Of a DNA stretch of 64,000 nucleotides, positions 32,601 to 43,018 are shown piece after piece. Numbering within the stretch: position 1 is the first letter of the stretch; every line of letters starts with the position of its first letter. The translations under genes were made by a program, and so were the position numbers. Source of the stretch: Symsagittifera roscoffensis (taxonomy: Eukaryota > Xenacoelomorpha > Acoela > Convolutidae); the NCBI RefSeq assembly GCF_963678635.1, contig NC_087067.1, forward strand, positions 29,130,403 to 29,194,402. Direction: 5' to 3'. Below the pieces are notes generated by a model. The model did not search any database. It saw only the letters and a list, made by a program, of their open reading frames with translations, and was not told where the DNA came from.

Positions 32601-32939
32601 AAAGGTATCAGAGCGAGCTTGACGTGTTCACGAGTAAGTTCACCGGACGAGGTACAAATAATGGGGGAACGGGTGGCCTTATATTTGCAGCGAGACTTTA
32701 TAATTCAGCGAGATGATGCAACGCAGGTTGTAGTAACACCTTGGGCTTCTGGGCTTACCCATCCAAACCAGCGCACATTCAGATGGAGAGCACTACTTGT
32801 AGCATTTGTTGAGTGAGTAGAATACCCCAGCAAAGGTGACCACATATCATTCGCGTACGAATATGCACGGATATTTTGTTTCTTATGGTCAATTATTCCT
32901 TAGCAAATAGAAAAAGAAAAACTGCGCAATGTTGGGCAA

Positions 32940-35280
32940 ACAGAACATGGTAAGGCGTAAGTGCCTCTAGATTGGGAGGGTCTAAACTCTTTAGAGTAAC
33001 AAGCCGCAAAATCAAAGAACTTTCCACTAAGCTGAAAGTCGTACTGAGAGCTTCATCGGTCAGCTTACATGAACCTGATATATGAATGAAGAATCCCTCA
33101 CAGCTTTAGACAACTCGTTTGTAACCATGGAACCACCATGATACAGGGCTGCCAGTTAATTAAATTTTCATTTTATTCCCTTATGTATCAAGTGGGATGG
33201 CGCGCGCCGTTTCCAGCCACTAAATCATGGGGTTAGATTATTTTCCGCGCTATCAAAAATAGTCCAGTTGTCAGACCAAAAGACGATCTTCATACCGCGT
33301 CGGGCGATGATCCGCTCTCTGCCTATAACATAAGAGCTTGTATCCAAGGACGGTGCAATTTCAATATAAACGGCACTAGTAGTTATACAGCTGAACGAAA
33401 ACATCCATCTCTGCACCAAAAATAATTATTAAACGCTGAAACGAGATATGAAATCATCGGTGTTTAGATAGCGCTTTTTCGTACACGGCAAACGACACCA
33501 ATAATTTTGATACCCTCAAGTAATCAACGCAACTCGGCTACAGGGAACTTGAATCACGGAACGTAAATGATTATAGCTATGATGGCGATGCTCCCTGTAA
33601 AATTAACAGATAAACAATACTACTAATGGATGACGCAGCACCCAACATTACACTATAGTTAGCGTCGAAGTCTGTTATAGAGAAGCGCTTGATACGTGCT
33701 TTTGGTCAAAGCATGTTATTTAGACCCACTAACGACAAATAAGTTGCAACCCGCCCGACTATTTGATTTGACCTTTTTGTTTTATGACAACAGCTCAAAA
33801 TCATTCGGGAATGGTTCCATTGCGAAAGCTATAACAATTGCTCTTCCTCAATCTTAAGTTCAGAGGGGTCGAATTTCGTCGCATCTGTTTGTGATGTGGC
33901 AGTAACCGCAGCCAGTACAAAAAAAAGCGTTGCAAACGTCGGAAAGAGCTAAAAGTGGTCCAAACAATGACCGGATTTGTAGGAACACTAGTGCTACCTA
34001 CAACATTAACTTTGGCTTCAGAAAAATCATCAACCGGGCTGTGAAGGCAAAGTTTATTTATGACGTCTGTTGAAGACTTGATGGCTACTCACTAGAAAGA
34101 AGCAAGAAGACAACCTGTAATTTCAATTTGGAATGAACATTGCAGTCGTAAGCTCAACACTGGCCTTGACGATGGCGAAAGAAACCTTTGTTTATTCAGT
34201 GTCTAGAGTTCGAGCACGAAAAAACGCAACCAGGCCAAAGACCTCATCGGAGGGATCACCAAACAGGTGTTACGAGATGTTTTTCACGGAAAGGCTGTTC
34301 AGGAAAGCGTTTTTAATTTCTAGATAGTGGATTGTCCCACCGCTGCACTGTTGAGCACTTAAACACCAATTTTCGAAAAAAACGCACTCTCACGATGTAC
34401 GGTGCAACGCGTCCGAGCGAGATGAATACGGATGATACGAAATTTAAAACGGGGCGTTTCGTAACCGGGGGTACTTGAGGTCACAATTAACACCACGGCT
34501 TACAACTAATTAACTTTTCTTTTGGTACCAACTCAATCCTAATACATGCCTTGATGTTTCGGAACTAAGTGAAATTTCCTAGTCGAGAGCTGTCCCGGCT
34601 GCAGGGTTTAGTGTTACAGCTATCCAAGGAACTTTTCTAACTCAAAATACTCTTCCAAGTAGAAAGTTGTTTTAATGCGGAAGCCGCTTCCAGATACCTT
34701 GCCTGTTTCTTTTTTGAAGTTTGCTGTAGCTCAGCTTGGTGAATTGCGAGAGCCAAAACATGCTGCGTATATTGGAATACTTTCATATCTGATGTTTAAC
34801 TTTTCCGCCACAAAACACTGAGAGACGGTTGATCACACCCCAGGACACCAACTTAAAGAACAATCCTTCAATATCGACGGATAAGACTCATTAGTGCTGC
34901 AAAAAGGCACTAACACTTGCAAGAGATTCTGAAGTAAATCGGGACCAACCAACAACTACTTATTTACCAAATGAACTTGGAACTTGAAGACGTTCTAATA
35001 CCCGCCTGACTTTTCCTGGTTTGTTGAATCTGTTGATGAGGGAGGTACCACTCATGATCAGCACGGCGCTTCGTGTCATGACGTTACGCTTTACTTTGAT
35101 AACCTTTCGTTAGTTTTGCTGAACTGGCTTTGAATGACTAACCTATTGGTTTTTGTCTTTGTCATAGTGTTTCTCGAAGGACTTCGATTGTATCAACAAA
35201 GAGTAATAATTATCGGTTAATTTAACGTCGTTGTTAGACCACAAAGTTCCAACCAAATAACGAGGCCACTCGTGAATAAA
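32940..35280 (-). pseudogene. BEL/Pao-type pol relic (reverse transcriptase to integrase)
   Basis: Read on the minus strand, the 5' part (35280 to about 34100) shows weak blocks consistent with the reverse transcriptase/RNase H region. The integrase part is clear: 33419-33225 has the words TTSAVYIEIAPSLDTSS, IARRG and SDN, matching the BEL/Pao integrase core in which SDN carries a catalytic Asp. It is followed at about 33140-33100 by HGGS and at 33045-32945 by LTDEALST and LEALTPYH, the typical C-terminal blocks in the right order. Many stops and frameshifts make it inactive. No matching LTR pair was seen in this orientation; LTR D next to it points the other way. Confidence 0.8.
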
Positions 35281-35296
35281 TGAGAACTCAAGCAAT

Positions 35297-35705
35297 TGGA
35301 GCCTGATCTAAACTACATTTTATTATTGGATAAATTAGATATTTTACCACTGTAAAATATTTAATATTAACCAATCATAATCCATCCAACTAACAACCCA
35401 CTTATTTGTAAGTGCTGAAATTACTTGTAATTTCAGCACCAGAGAGATTTGAATTTAACTTAGAAATTAGTTGCCTCTCCAAGAGAACTTCAGCTGCCGC
35501 AATAAGCCAGTATACTCTAGATCTATTGAGCCTAGCACAGACTAGTTAAACACCCTGAGACTAGTAGATATAAGAGTAAGATTAGGATCGGTATTAGACT
35601 AAGAAGTTGCACGAATCTATCCGGCCGAAAATAAGATAGCGTGACGAGCAGACGGTGTAACCTATCCGAAATTACTCTATGAGTTAACCTCAAGGACCTA
35701 ACTCA
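35297..35705 (+). mobile_element. LTR D (409 bp), probable 5' LTR
   Basis: Closest in sequence and length to LTR A. TGGA start and CTCA end. Two bases after the LTR comes TGGTGCGACCATAAGTC, placed and shaped like a tRNA primer-binding site because its complement ends in CCA. The flank before the LTR (gcaat) is not repeated after it, as expected if internal sequence follows. Orientation is therefore forward. Confidence 0.75.
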
Positions 35706-36038
35706 TCTGGTGCGACCATAAGTCTCGAACAAGACCTTAATAGCTTAGAATTAACCAAATATAGATTAGAAATTAGACAAAACATTTTCAAAATGTTACA
35801 CGATAATAACTTAATTGAAATGTCTCTACGACTCAATAGATCAGAGCCGATATTCCGCACAATACTAGAACTACCCGGTATTGGAAGAAGACCTCGGACA
35901 AGAGACGATATACGACTACGTAGAAACTTACCATTTAGTTTCATGGTTGTACGGCAAAAGCCAACACAAACTTTTATATTTAGAATCAATCTTATTAGCA
36001 ATGAATTTAAATTTTCATTTGCAAACATAAAATTTTGA
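35706..36038 (+). CDS. Start of LTR-element internal region, gag-like position
   Basis: The frame is open from just after LTR D (last stop is TAA within the LTR end) to a TGA at 36036-36038. The only internal ATG in frame giving a longer product is at 35793 (81 residues). The upstream extension overlaps the primer-binding-like site. The product is Arg/Leu-rich, has the word GIGRRPRTRDD, and is not recognised. By position it would be the N-terminus of Gag or a leader, here truncated. Confidence 0.4.
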   Translation, partial: SGATISLEQDLNSLELTKYRLEIRQNIFKMLHDNNLIEMSLRLNRSEPIFRTILELPGIGRRPRTRDDIRLRRNLPFSFMVVRQKPTQTFIFRINLISNEFKFSFANIKF

Positions 36039-36204
36039 AGGAAATCTTCATGATTATTTCAGGCGCTAAACAAAATTACTAATGTACAATAACGATTGAT
36101 AAAAAGATCTCAGATCGTTTTCAATTTCTGCAGTAATATATAAAACATATTTATTTGAAAAATATTTATTAAAAAATAAAAATAAAAATTAGTAGCATGA
36201 CAAG

Positions 36205-36240
36205 GAATTGTCAGTATATATAAATCATCCTGTTGTTCCA
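36205..36240 (+). promoter_or_regulatory. Possible TATA-type promoter
   Basis: TATATAAAT at about 36217 in a more balanced context, followed by a C/T-rich segment where initiation could occur about 30 bp on. The first good ATG downstream is at 36445. Support is only by word and spacing. Confidence 0.3.
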
Positions 36241-36355
36241 GCTTTATCACCTAAACATAACAGCAATCATAAGCTAACTAACATCATAAAAAACTAAAAC
36301 TTTATATCAAATAAATTTAAACCATTTTAAACTTAAATTTTTTAATTTTAAACCA

Positions 36356-36441
36356 GATCATCAAGGCTTCTCCTTGGATCTTAATAAATTTTTAAAAATC
36401 AATAATTTTTAATTCTGATCATCAAGGCTTATCCTTGGATC
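36356..36441 (+). repeat. Duplicated hairpin before an ATG
   Basis: gatcatcaaggcttctcctt (36356) and gatcatcaaggcttatcctt (36417) are near-identical, each with a CAAGG/CCTTG stem and a short loop. The second ends three bases before the ATG at 36445. Could be a structured 5' untranslated region, or chance. Confidence 0.6.
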
Positions 36442-36444
36442 AAA

Positions 36445-36660
36445 ATGAACACCTTTGTTCTCCCCCACCCACTTATTAAGTGTCTAACGAGCTCAAACGT
36501 CGATTCACTGCCCAACCTTTTCAAAAGACCTCTTGTTAAACTATCTGATAAGCACGAGTGGACACAAAACGAATTGCAAAAAACGAAAGTCTTGACTATT
36601 TTATTTATGAAAAAAATTTCCAATCAACCACTTGAAGTGGACCATTATAGTCATCACTAG
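36445..36660 (+). CDS. Hypothetical small ORF (71 residues)
   Basis: ATG in good context (aaaATGa) after a possible TATA promoter and a duplicated hairpin, ending in TAG at 36658-36660. Composition looks coding-like, and no domain, signal peptide or membrane segment was recognised. A splice donor inside is possible, and the open frame at 37202-37396 could be a later exon, but this is not shown. It could also be part of the LTR D element. Confidence 0.35.
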   Translation: MNTFVLPHPLIKCLTSSNVDSLPNLFKRPLVKLSDKHEWTQNELQKTKVLTILFMKKISNQPLEVDHYSHH

Positions 36661-36869
36661 TCAAAGAAGAGCATATCATTTTCAAGCCAGAAGTTTTTAA
36701 CAAAAATTTAGCCGCTGCTTATCCCGAAGAATCGTTCGAATGTTTTTAAGCTGTTTTCTCAGGGATTTGTCTTGAGACAAGGAGTTTTGTGAGCTTTTAA
36801 TTTCATCTTCACCAGAAATTTCTTGAACATTTACGAATTAAGTTATCGGACCTGAAATAATAAATACTT

Positions 36870-37155
36870 CCCGGGTTGACCAAAAATGCTTATCCTATAA
36901 TTTCCATATATGAAAAAATGCTTATCCTACAATTTCCTACAGTTTCATAGACTCAGTAAATTGTAAAAAAAAACTCTAGGATAAGCATTTTTTCATTAAT
37001 GGAAATTGTAGGATAAACATTTTTTCATATATGGAAATTGTAAGATAAGCATTTTATCATTTATGGAAATTTCAAGATAAGCATTTTTTCATATATGGAA
37101 ATTGTACGATAAGCATTTTTTCATTTATGAAAATTGTAAGATAAGCATTTTTTGA
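36870..37155 (+). mobile_element. GGGTTGACC fold-back element with tandem AAATTGTAxGATAAGCATTTTTTC units
   Basis: The left end is cccgggttgaccaaaaatgc. About five units of roughly 36-39 bp with ggaaattgtaggataagc and attttttcat follow at 36978-37152, mirrored by two inverted units at 36882-36945. The right terminal ggtcaaccc is missing, so it is truncated or rearranged. Confidence 0.7.
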
Positions 37156-37201
37156 AAACTCAAATGAGGCTCAATTAGCGTTTAAACTTACCCCATAAGA
37201 C

Positions 37202-37396
37202 GTGCAATCTCTGAACAGAGAAGAGAACCAACAGAAAAATCAGAGAATTTTAGAGGCTGGAACCTCAAACTCTTCATTATTTGTAGGCGAATCTCCTCAA
37301 CTCTTGAGAGAGCAACAATTTCCTAAGCCTACTCCTAGAAGAACCAAAACCATAAGGGAGGAGTTGTCTCAAACGCCAAAAAACCTGTTTTCCTGA
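37202..37396 (+). CDS. Hypothetical terminal exon (64 codons)
   Basis: Open frame with coding-like composition, Gln/Glu/Pro/Ser/Arg-rich, ending in TGA at 37394-37396. A weak acceptor (CCCATAAG) lies just before it at 37199. The first codon given is GTG, so an exon is more likely than a complete gene. Function unknown. Confidence 0.3.
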   Translation: MQSLNREENQQKNQRILEAGTSNSSLFVGESPQLLREQQFPKPTPRRTKTIREELSQTPKNLFS

Positions 37397-37539
37397 TGGA
37401 AACAGTCTCCAAGCATACATACTCCAGTTGTGATCCACAAGTTCAAGCAAGTTCTGTCGTCAGCATAATCTCATTTCCTACAAAGAAAATATTCAACACA
37501 TACGTAATTAATGTCCATTGGTATGATTTCTGATCAAAA

Positions 37540-37780
37540 TTCAGAACTTCTACACGAATGCGAAAAATCAACTTTAAGGCAATCATATATGAGATAACTG
37601 GATCAGAAGTCAGCAAAGCGACGGCGCTCAGAAGCACATTTCTGCACTGATTTACTATGTAAAATAGTGCAGAAATGAGCTTCTCGGCGCCATCGATTGG
37701 CTGACTTCCGACCCAGTCATCTCATATATGACTCCGATGGTGGCCTTAAAAGTTGACATTTCTGCTTAGGTCAGAACGTA
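37540..37780 (+). repeat. Large imperfect palindrome
   Basis: Left arm to about 37655 and right arm from about 37665 pair through atatgagataactggatcag with its mirror near 37735, through gaagtcagc with gctgacttc, gcacatttctgcact with agtgcagaaatg, and outward through tcaactttaaggc with gccttaaaagttga. The left end of the 4.3-kb duplication (37587) lies inside the left arm. Confidence 0.7.
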
Positions 37781-37824
37781 CAATTGAGCTGTTATTATCG
37801 CTGATTGAAAAAAGTTTCACTGAA

Positions 37825-38067
37825 TTAGATTTCATCGGCAAAAAGAACGTTTTCTGGTTTAACGTTTTCAAAATACTCATCTTCGTTGTATGGGTGAACC
37901 TTGAACGTGCCTCTGATTTTCTTGACTAAAACATCAACAAATTTGTGAGTCATGGACAACAAAATGTTTTGAAAAGGGATGAAAAAAAAGGACTTACTTC
38001 TTGGGTAGAGCAATTTGGCAGTGTTAACATAAACAATGTCATGGAAAAATTGCTGGAATTCGTCGTC
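37825..38067 (-). CDS. Last two exons of an unrecognised minus-strand gene, copy 1
   Basis: Exon one runs 38067 to 37998 (acceptor ATGACTAG, donor CAAGAA/GTAAGT) and the terminal exon 37925 to 37825 (acceptor GATGTTTTAG, stop at 37825-37827). The 72-bp intron joins in phase, giving 56 residues with words YVNTAKLLYPR and HPYNEDEYFENVKPENV. Coding composition is convincing, but I do not recognise the family. Upstream exons are not found. The second copy is at 42162-42404. Confidence 0.5.
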   Translation of the reverse strand, partial: DDEFQQFFHDIVYVNTAKLLYPRSKSFFFIPFQNILLSMTHKFVDVLVKKIRGTFKVHPYNEDEYFENVKPENVLFADEI

Positions 38068-38411
38068 CTAGTCATCATCTAATAACTAAACCTAACCCCT
38101 ATACAAAAATGTACCACAAAAAACTGTTTGCAAAAGAATATTCGTTACCAAATTCCTAACCATTTCGCTAATATGATGTACAAGCTACATTTTCAACCAC
38201 AAAATTTTACAATTTCGTAGTTTTTAATACATTTTTTTGCAAACAGAGAACGTTGTCAAAATTTGCAATTTTTGTCGTCTTTCGTTTTGCTTGACTCCGT
38301 TTTACAGACGAGTCCTTTATTCGTTAGGGGGTAAAAAGGTGATGTTTTTGGCTCCAACGCGGGCAAACCCAGAAATTTGTCCTCAAAGGCGCCCGCCAAT
38401 AATATTCCCCT

Positions 38412-38681
38412 ATGCTCACTAATCTCTTGTTCAACATACACAGAAACTGCTCCGATATCACAGCTTGGCTGAAGTTTTTCGCAGCCCCTAGAGCTTGTTT
38501 GAACATCCCAGACAAGAAAGGCCGCAATAAAGTCTTTTTGACATTAGACCAGAATGGCGCCAAAATGCATGGCAACATCGGAATTTTGTTGGAGCATTCG
38601 AATGGGAAAATTGGCAGTTTCGATGGATTGACAGTGTTAATTGTGCAATTCGACGAAATGGGAGAGGTCAATTTGAAGTGA
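38412..38681 (+). CDS. Hypothetical ORF (89 residues), copy 1
   Basis: ATG at 38412, TGA at 38679-38681. From about residue 12 onward the composition is strongly protein-like (words SDITAWLKFFAAPR, GNIGILLEHSNGKIG). The first residues may be untranslated or intron, so an acceptor-started exon is possible. Downstream to about 39010, coding-like sequence continues in other frames (words TRHDLEMLRTLK), suggesting a longer decayed gene. No family recognised. Confidence 0.42.
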   Translation: MLTNLLFNIHRNCSDITAWLKFFAAPRACLNIPDKKGRNKVFLTLDQNGAKMHGNIGILLEHSNGKIGSFDGLTVLIVQFDEMGEVNLK

Positions 38682-38689
38682 CGAAACAA

Positions 38690-39690
38690 TTTTTAAAAAT
38701 TCGTTCGAAACTAAAGACACGTCACGACCTTGAAATGTTGCGAACACTGAAAACCGCGAAAAGCAGAACAGACAAATTTTCGCTAGAAATCAGCAACATT
38801 GACTCTCGACTGTGAAGAAAAAGAGGGAATCATATTGGGAATGCGAGAGGATATCCGAATTGTAACGATTGTAGCAGTACAATCGTTACCGAACAATTCC
38901 CGAGATTTCGGAAGGGTATCGGGCGGATTTTACCACCCTTCCAGAAGAACGACAAGACCACTCTTCGTCCGGATTCCAGAATCCGGAAGGGTCTCGAGAA
39001 GTAAACTGAAACTCTGTTTTAAGAAGAACTGTAGAAGAACTGTAAACATTGGTTTTAACAACTTTCAGCTTCTAGAATATGTCCTGAATTGAATTAAAAA
39101 ACATAAAATTTCGTTTTCAGATAATGAGAAGCTAGGAGTTGAGGGAAAGGCTTGATCCATTTCCGATGGATATGATGATTTTTATCTACTGAACAAAAAC
39201 AACAGTAATATAATAAATAAGTGGTAGCCCTGTTTTTTGGAGTGACCATGTGGTCTGATAATACTGAGACCCAGCCTTGAGCTCACTATTTTGCATGTAA
39301 TTAAGTTAATCTGCGTGTTCTGGCCGATAGCCTAAAAACATTAATGATTTTGTCGACCCGATGTTAAAGGACCACACATAGAACTGGCTTTGGTAGAGAC
39401 GGTTAAGAGCATGTGAAGCTGTGTTTAGACGCTAGCCAGTCGTTTCCAGACCTGGCTTCATTTTCGGTCGATATTTACTTCCCGGCGAATTTACATATAT
39501 GTTTTCATGGCGCTTCTGGGTGTTATTCTTTTAATATCATGATCGGCAGATCCATTAACAAGCACTCCGCGCCGAGTGGATGCTCTAAATAAGGCCCTTA
39601 ACACAGAGCCGGAAGGGTGGTTTGGAACACGCAAGCCTTCCGGATTCCCGGATTTAGTTTTTTATTCTATTTAAGACAGATAGTAGATGT
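38690..39690 (+). other. Coding-like but broken sequence, then unique DNA, in unit 1
   Basis: To about 39080 there are overlapping open stretches in three frames, none with a recognised product; the 97-codon frame 38799-39092 is one. From 38900 to 39010 and at 39610-39655 the word ccggaagggt recurs in both orientations. The rest is featureless. The same holds at +4337 in unit 2. Confidence 0.35.
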
Positions 39691-39694
39691 TGGA

Positions 39695-39890
39695 GATGAT
39701 CAGGGGGGGGGGGGGGGGCGGGGACTGATGTTTTAGGATAGGAAACAGAATATACATTGGGTATAGTGTCTACAATGTATTAGTATAGGGAATACCAATG
39801 GTAAGGTTTCATGTTTTGTATGATGGTGTGAGAATGGTAAGAAAAACAAAATTTTTTGGTTTTGTGTTGAAATGTCTAGTTTTTTCGCAA
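39695..39890 (+). repeat. Dispersed repeat, copy 1 (also 44033-44228 and 55935-56165)
   Basis: Shared order of words tagtagatgttggag, tacaatgtatta, gatagggaata, gaatggtaaga and ggaaatgtcta or gaaatgtcta with 55935-56165. The third copy is diverged, so the repeat is dispersed beyond the tandem duplication. Short frames inside (44136-44348, 56076-56258) are not considered genes. Confidence 0.65.
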
Positions 39891-41274
39891 AATTTTTGGC
39901 GCGCGTTATCTTATTGTTGAATATCACTGATCAATTACGTGTAGATTCTGGATTGAAGCTATTATGTTTTTTGGTTCATGGTAAGTTGATGGAAAGATGT
40001 GCAAAATGATACAAAATTTTGAAAGAAAGTATGGATTTTTCTACAATTTTCTCTCAAAATAATGAAATACAATGAAGTTTATCATTATTTGAGCTGAAAC
40101 TCGGGTTATATAATGCTCTGAACTTATAAAACTCATTTTAGCCAAATCAAAACTGAAACCTCCGATTTCTCGGGAAAATAGTGAAATTAATTGCAATTTT
40201 CGAGAAAGTCAAGTAAAAGTTAATCAAATCTATCCAAACTTTTCCATTTTTAACCTTTTATTTGTGTAATTACCTGGTTTTTGGCCCATTTCAGGGATAA
40301 TTCACCTGAAAACCTCAATTCAAAAGAACAATAAGAACAATATTCATCGAATTCTCTAGATCAAACTACATGATTCAACTCCTCCTTAGTTTTTTCTCCT
40401 TGATTTAACCAACTTTGTACAAAATTTACAATTTTTGAAAAAAATTTCACGCTAATAATAATAAATTTCAGACCAATGATGAAAAATGAACAGTTTACTG
40501 CTAAAATTGGCTAAAAATAGGGCAAGTTTTTCTTAAAAGTATATTAGATATTGGATGAAATTCAAGAAATCTTCTTCATAACTGATGATTATCTCTCTAT
40601 TGCTTCTAGAACATAATTTTCATAATTTTTCCGTAGAATTGTTCTATGTTTTAAGGTTGTTCTTACTTTCTGCTTAAAACATGTTTTTTGCCAAAGAACT
40701 CACTTTGCAAGAAAAATTAATCAGAAGTGGTGAATTTAGGAGGAAAATAGTAGCATTGAACGAATAGTTTGTTGGCAGAGATGAAATTAGAACTGATAAC
40801 GTCTAACTATTACTTTGTAATTTGTAAATGTTTTCCTTTAGGTTCCCTTGTTCAGTTGCTACAAAAACCATTTAACCAAAAATTACAATTTTTGAGATTT
40901 TTAACTATCACTTTTCTTTCAAAATAGTTATTATATCGCTTGATAGTCTTGATTTTTGTTGAAATTTTTCTCGAAAATTTCTAAGTGAGAAACAATCGGT
41001 GCTAGTTGAAGCATTCAAAAGCATATGTCAAAATTGAGAAAATAACGTGTATTTTTACGTTGAGTTTTTGCAACAAATTAAGAGCAGCTCTGTTGACTAT
41101 AATCTGAAAACCTTCGGAAGTAGAAATATGCACAGGAACCTTGTTCCTAACTTCTGTAACATCTAAAAATTACTAACAGAACACGATACGTTTCCCCGGG
41201 GATACGTTTCCCCGGTGATTTGTTAAAAATGAGCAACAACAACAAAACGCTTCTCAGACGAGAAAACCCTGCGT

Positions 41275-41845
41275 CAAACGCAGTCGAAATATATTTTTTT
41301 TTCAGTCAAAAAAACTCCTCGGTCAAACTCGGTCGTAACGTTTTTCCTCGGTCGAACACAGTCGAATTGTTTTTTTTTCGAACATAGTCGAAACATATAC
41401 AGCTTGGGTCGAGTCGGTCGAAACATACCGAGAACGGATCGAGACGGTTGAAAGATACCATTTTTTGATCGAGTCGGTCGAAACATAAATCGCAAACCTC
41501 GACCCGGGAAGTGGCAACACATCTGTTTTGGGTCGCGCAAAATCGCAGCATATCTCTTTTGGGTCGCGCAAAATCGCATCTGTTTTGGGTCGCGCAAAGT
41601 CGCGCAAAAATTTTGGTCGCACAAAGTCGCAACGTATCCACTCTGAGTCGCAATGGTCGCAACATACCTAATTTGAGTCGCGCAAAGTCGCAACATTTGT
41701 TTTGGGTCGCGCAAAGTCGCGCAAATGTTTTGGTCGCACAAAGTCGCAACATACCCACTATGAGTCGCAATGGTCTTAGTATACACGGTTTGGGTCGCAA
41801 AGGTCGCAACATACCCATTTTGAGTCGCAATGGTCGCTAAACATT
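41275..41845 (+). repeat. GTCGC minisatellite in unit 1
   Basis: Begins with gtcgaac and gtcgaaacata words (41280-41490), reaches cctcgacccgggaagtgg at 41497, then changes to gggtcgcgcaaagtcgcaac units to 41845. The same switch of word at the CGACCCGGG motif is seen near 16470 and 19200. Frames up to 174 codons on the minus strand and 109 on the plus strand are periodic artefacts. Confidence 0.85.
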
Positions 41846-42161
41846 CGCTTACAACACTTTCAGACTAATATTAGCAAACGTCAAATCCAACAACTTTATG
41901 ATCATACAAGACCAGCACACACCATATGAGATAACTGGATCAGAAGTCAGCAAAGCGACGGCGCTCAGAAGCACATTTCTGCACTGATTTACTATGTAAA
42001 ATAGTGCAGAAATGAGCTTCTCGGCGCCATCGATTGGCTGACTTCCGACCCAGTCATCTCATATATGACTCCGATGGTGGCCTTAAAAGTTGACATTTCT
42101 GCTTAGGTCAGAACGTACAATTGAGCTGTTATTATCGCTGATTGAAAAAAGTTTCACTGAA

Positions 42162-42404
42162 TTAGATTTCATCGGCAAAAAGAACGTTTTCTGGTTTAAC
42201 GTTTTCAAAATACTCATCTTCGTTGTATGGGTGAACCTTGAACGTGCCTCTGATTTTCTTGACTAAAACATCAACAAATTTGTGAGTCATGGACAACAAA
42301 ATGTTTTGAAAAGGGATGAAAAAAAAGGACTTACTTCTTGGGTAGAGCAATTTGGCAGTGTTAACATAAACAATGCCATGGAAAAATTGCTGGAATTCGT
42401 CGTC
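42162..42404 (-). CDS. Last two exons of the same minus-strand gene, copy 2
   Basis: Same two-exon structure and splice words as 37825-38067. One base differs at 42376, where GTC becomes GCC on the plus strand, changing the aspartate in FFHDIVY to glycine. Both splice sites and the stop are intact. Confidence 0.5.
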   Translation of the reverse strand, partial: DDEFQQFFHGIVYVNTAKLLYPRSKSFFFIPFQNILLSMTHKFVDVLVKKIRGTFKVHPYNEDEYFENVKPENVLFADEI

Positions 42405-42748
42405 CTAGTCATCATCTAATAACTAAACCTAACCCCTATACAAAAATGTACCACAAAAAACTGTTTGCAAAAGAATATTCGTTACCAAATTCCTAACCAT
42501 TTCGCTAATATGATGTACAAGCTACATTTTCAACCACAAAATTTTACAATTTCGTAGTTTTTAATACATTTTTTTGCAAACAGAGAACGTTGTCAAAATT
42601 TGCAATTTTTGTCGTCTTTCGTTTTGCTTGACTCCGTTTTACAGACGAGTCCTTTATTCGTTAGGGGGTAAAAAGGTGATGTTTTTGGCTCCAACGCGGG
42701 CAAACCCAGAAATTTGTCCTCAAAGGCGCCCGCCAATAATATTCCCCT

Positions 42749-43018
42749 ATGCTCACTAATCTCTTGTTCAACATACACAGAAACTGCTCCGATATCACAG
42801 CTTGGCTGAAGTTTTTCGCAGCCCCTAGAGCTTGTTTGAACATCCCAGACAAGAAAGGCCGCAATAAAGTCTTTTTGACATTAGACCAGAATGGCGCCAA
42901 AATGCATGGCAACATCGGAATTTTGTTGGAGCATTCGAATGGGAAAATTGGCAGTTTCGATGGATTGACAGTGTTAATTGTGCAATTCGACGAAATGGGA
43001 GAGGTCAATTTGAAGTGA
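42749..43018 (+). CDS. Hypothetical ORF (89 residues), copy 2
   Basis: Identical in protein sequence to 38412-38681, within the second duplication unit. A downstream frame (43136-43429) is also conserved as in copy 1. Confidence 0.42.
   Translation: MLTNLLFNIHRNCSDITAWLKFFAAPRACLNIPDKKGRNKVFLTLDQNGAKMHGNIGILLEHSNGKIGSFDGLTVLIVQFDEMGEVNLK

Larger units (their letters stand above)
37587..41923 (+). repeat. 4.3-kb tandem duplication, unit 1
   Basis: Matches 41924-46262 in direct orientation. Offsets move from 4337 to 4339 because of an A-run indel and a G-run length change, and only a handful of substitutions were noticed (for example at 38039, 38921 and 39110). It contains minus-strand gene-end exons, a plus-strand ORF, a G run (39703-39718) and a GTCGC minisatellite. 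Confidence 0.93.

Noticed and set aside
41274-41830. Long overlapping minus-strand frames (170 and 174 codons) and a 109-codon plus-strand frame, repeated near 45613-46179
   Set aside because: They lie in the GTCGC minisatellite; residues repeat with the DNA unit and several frames are open at once, as expected of a repeat without stop words.
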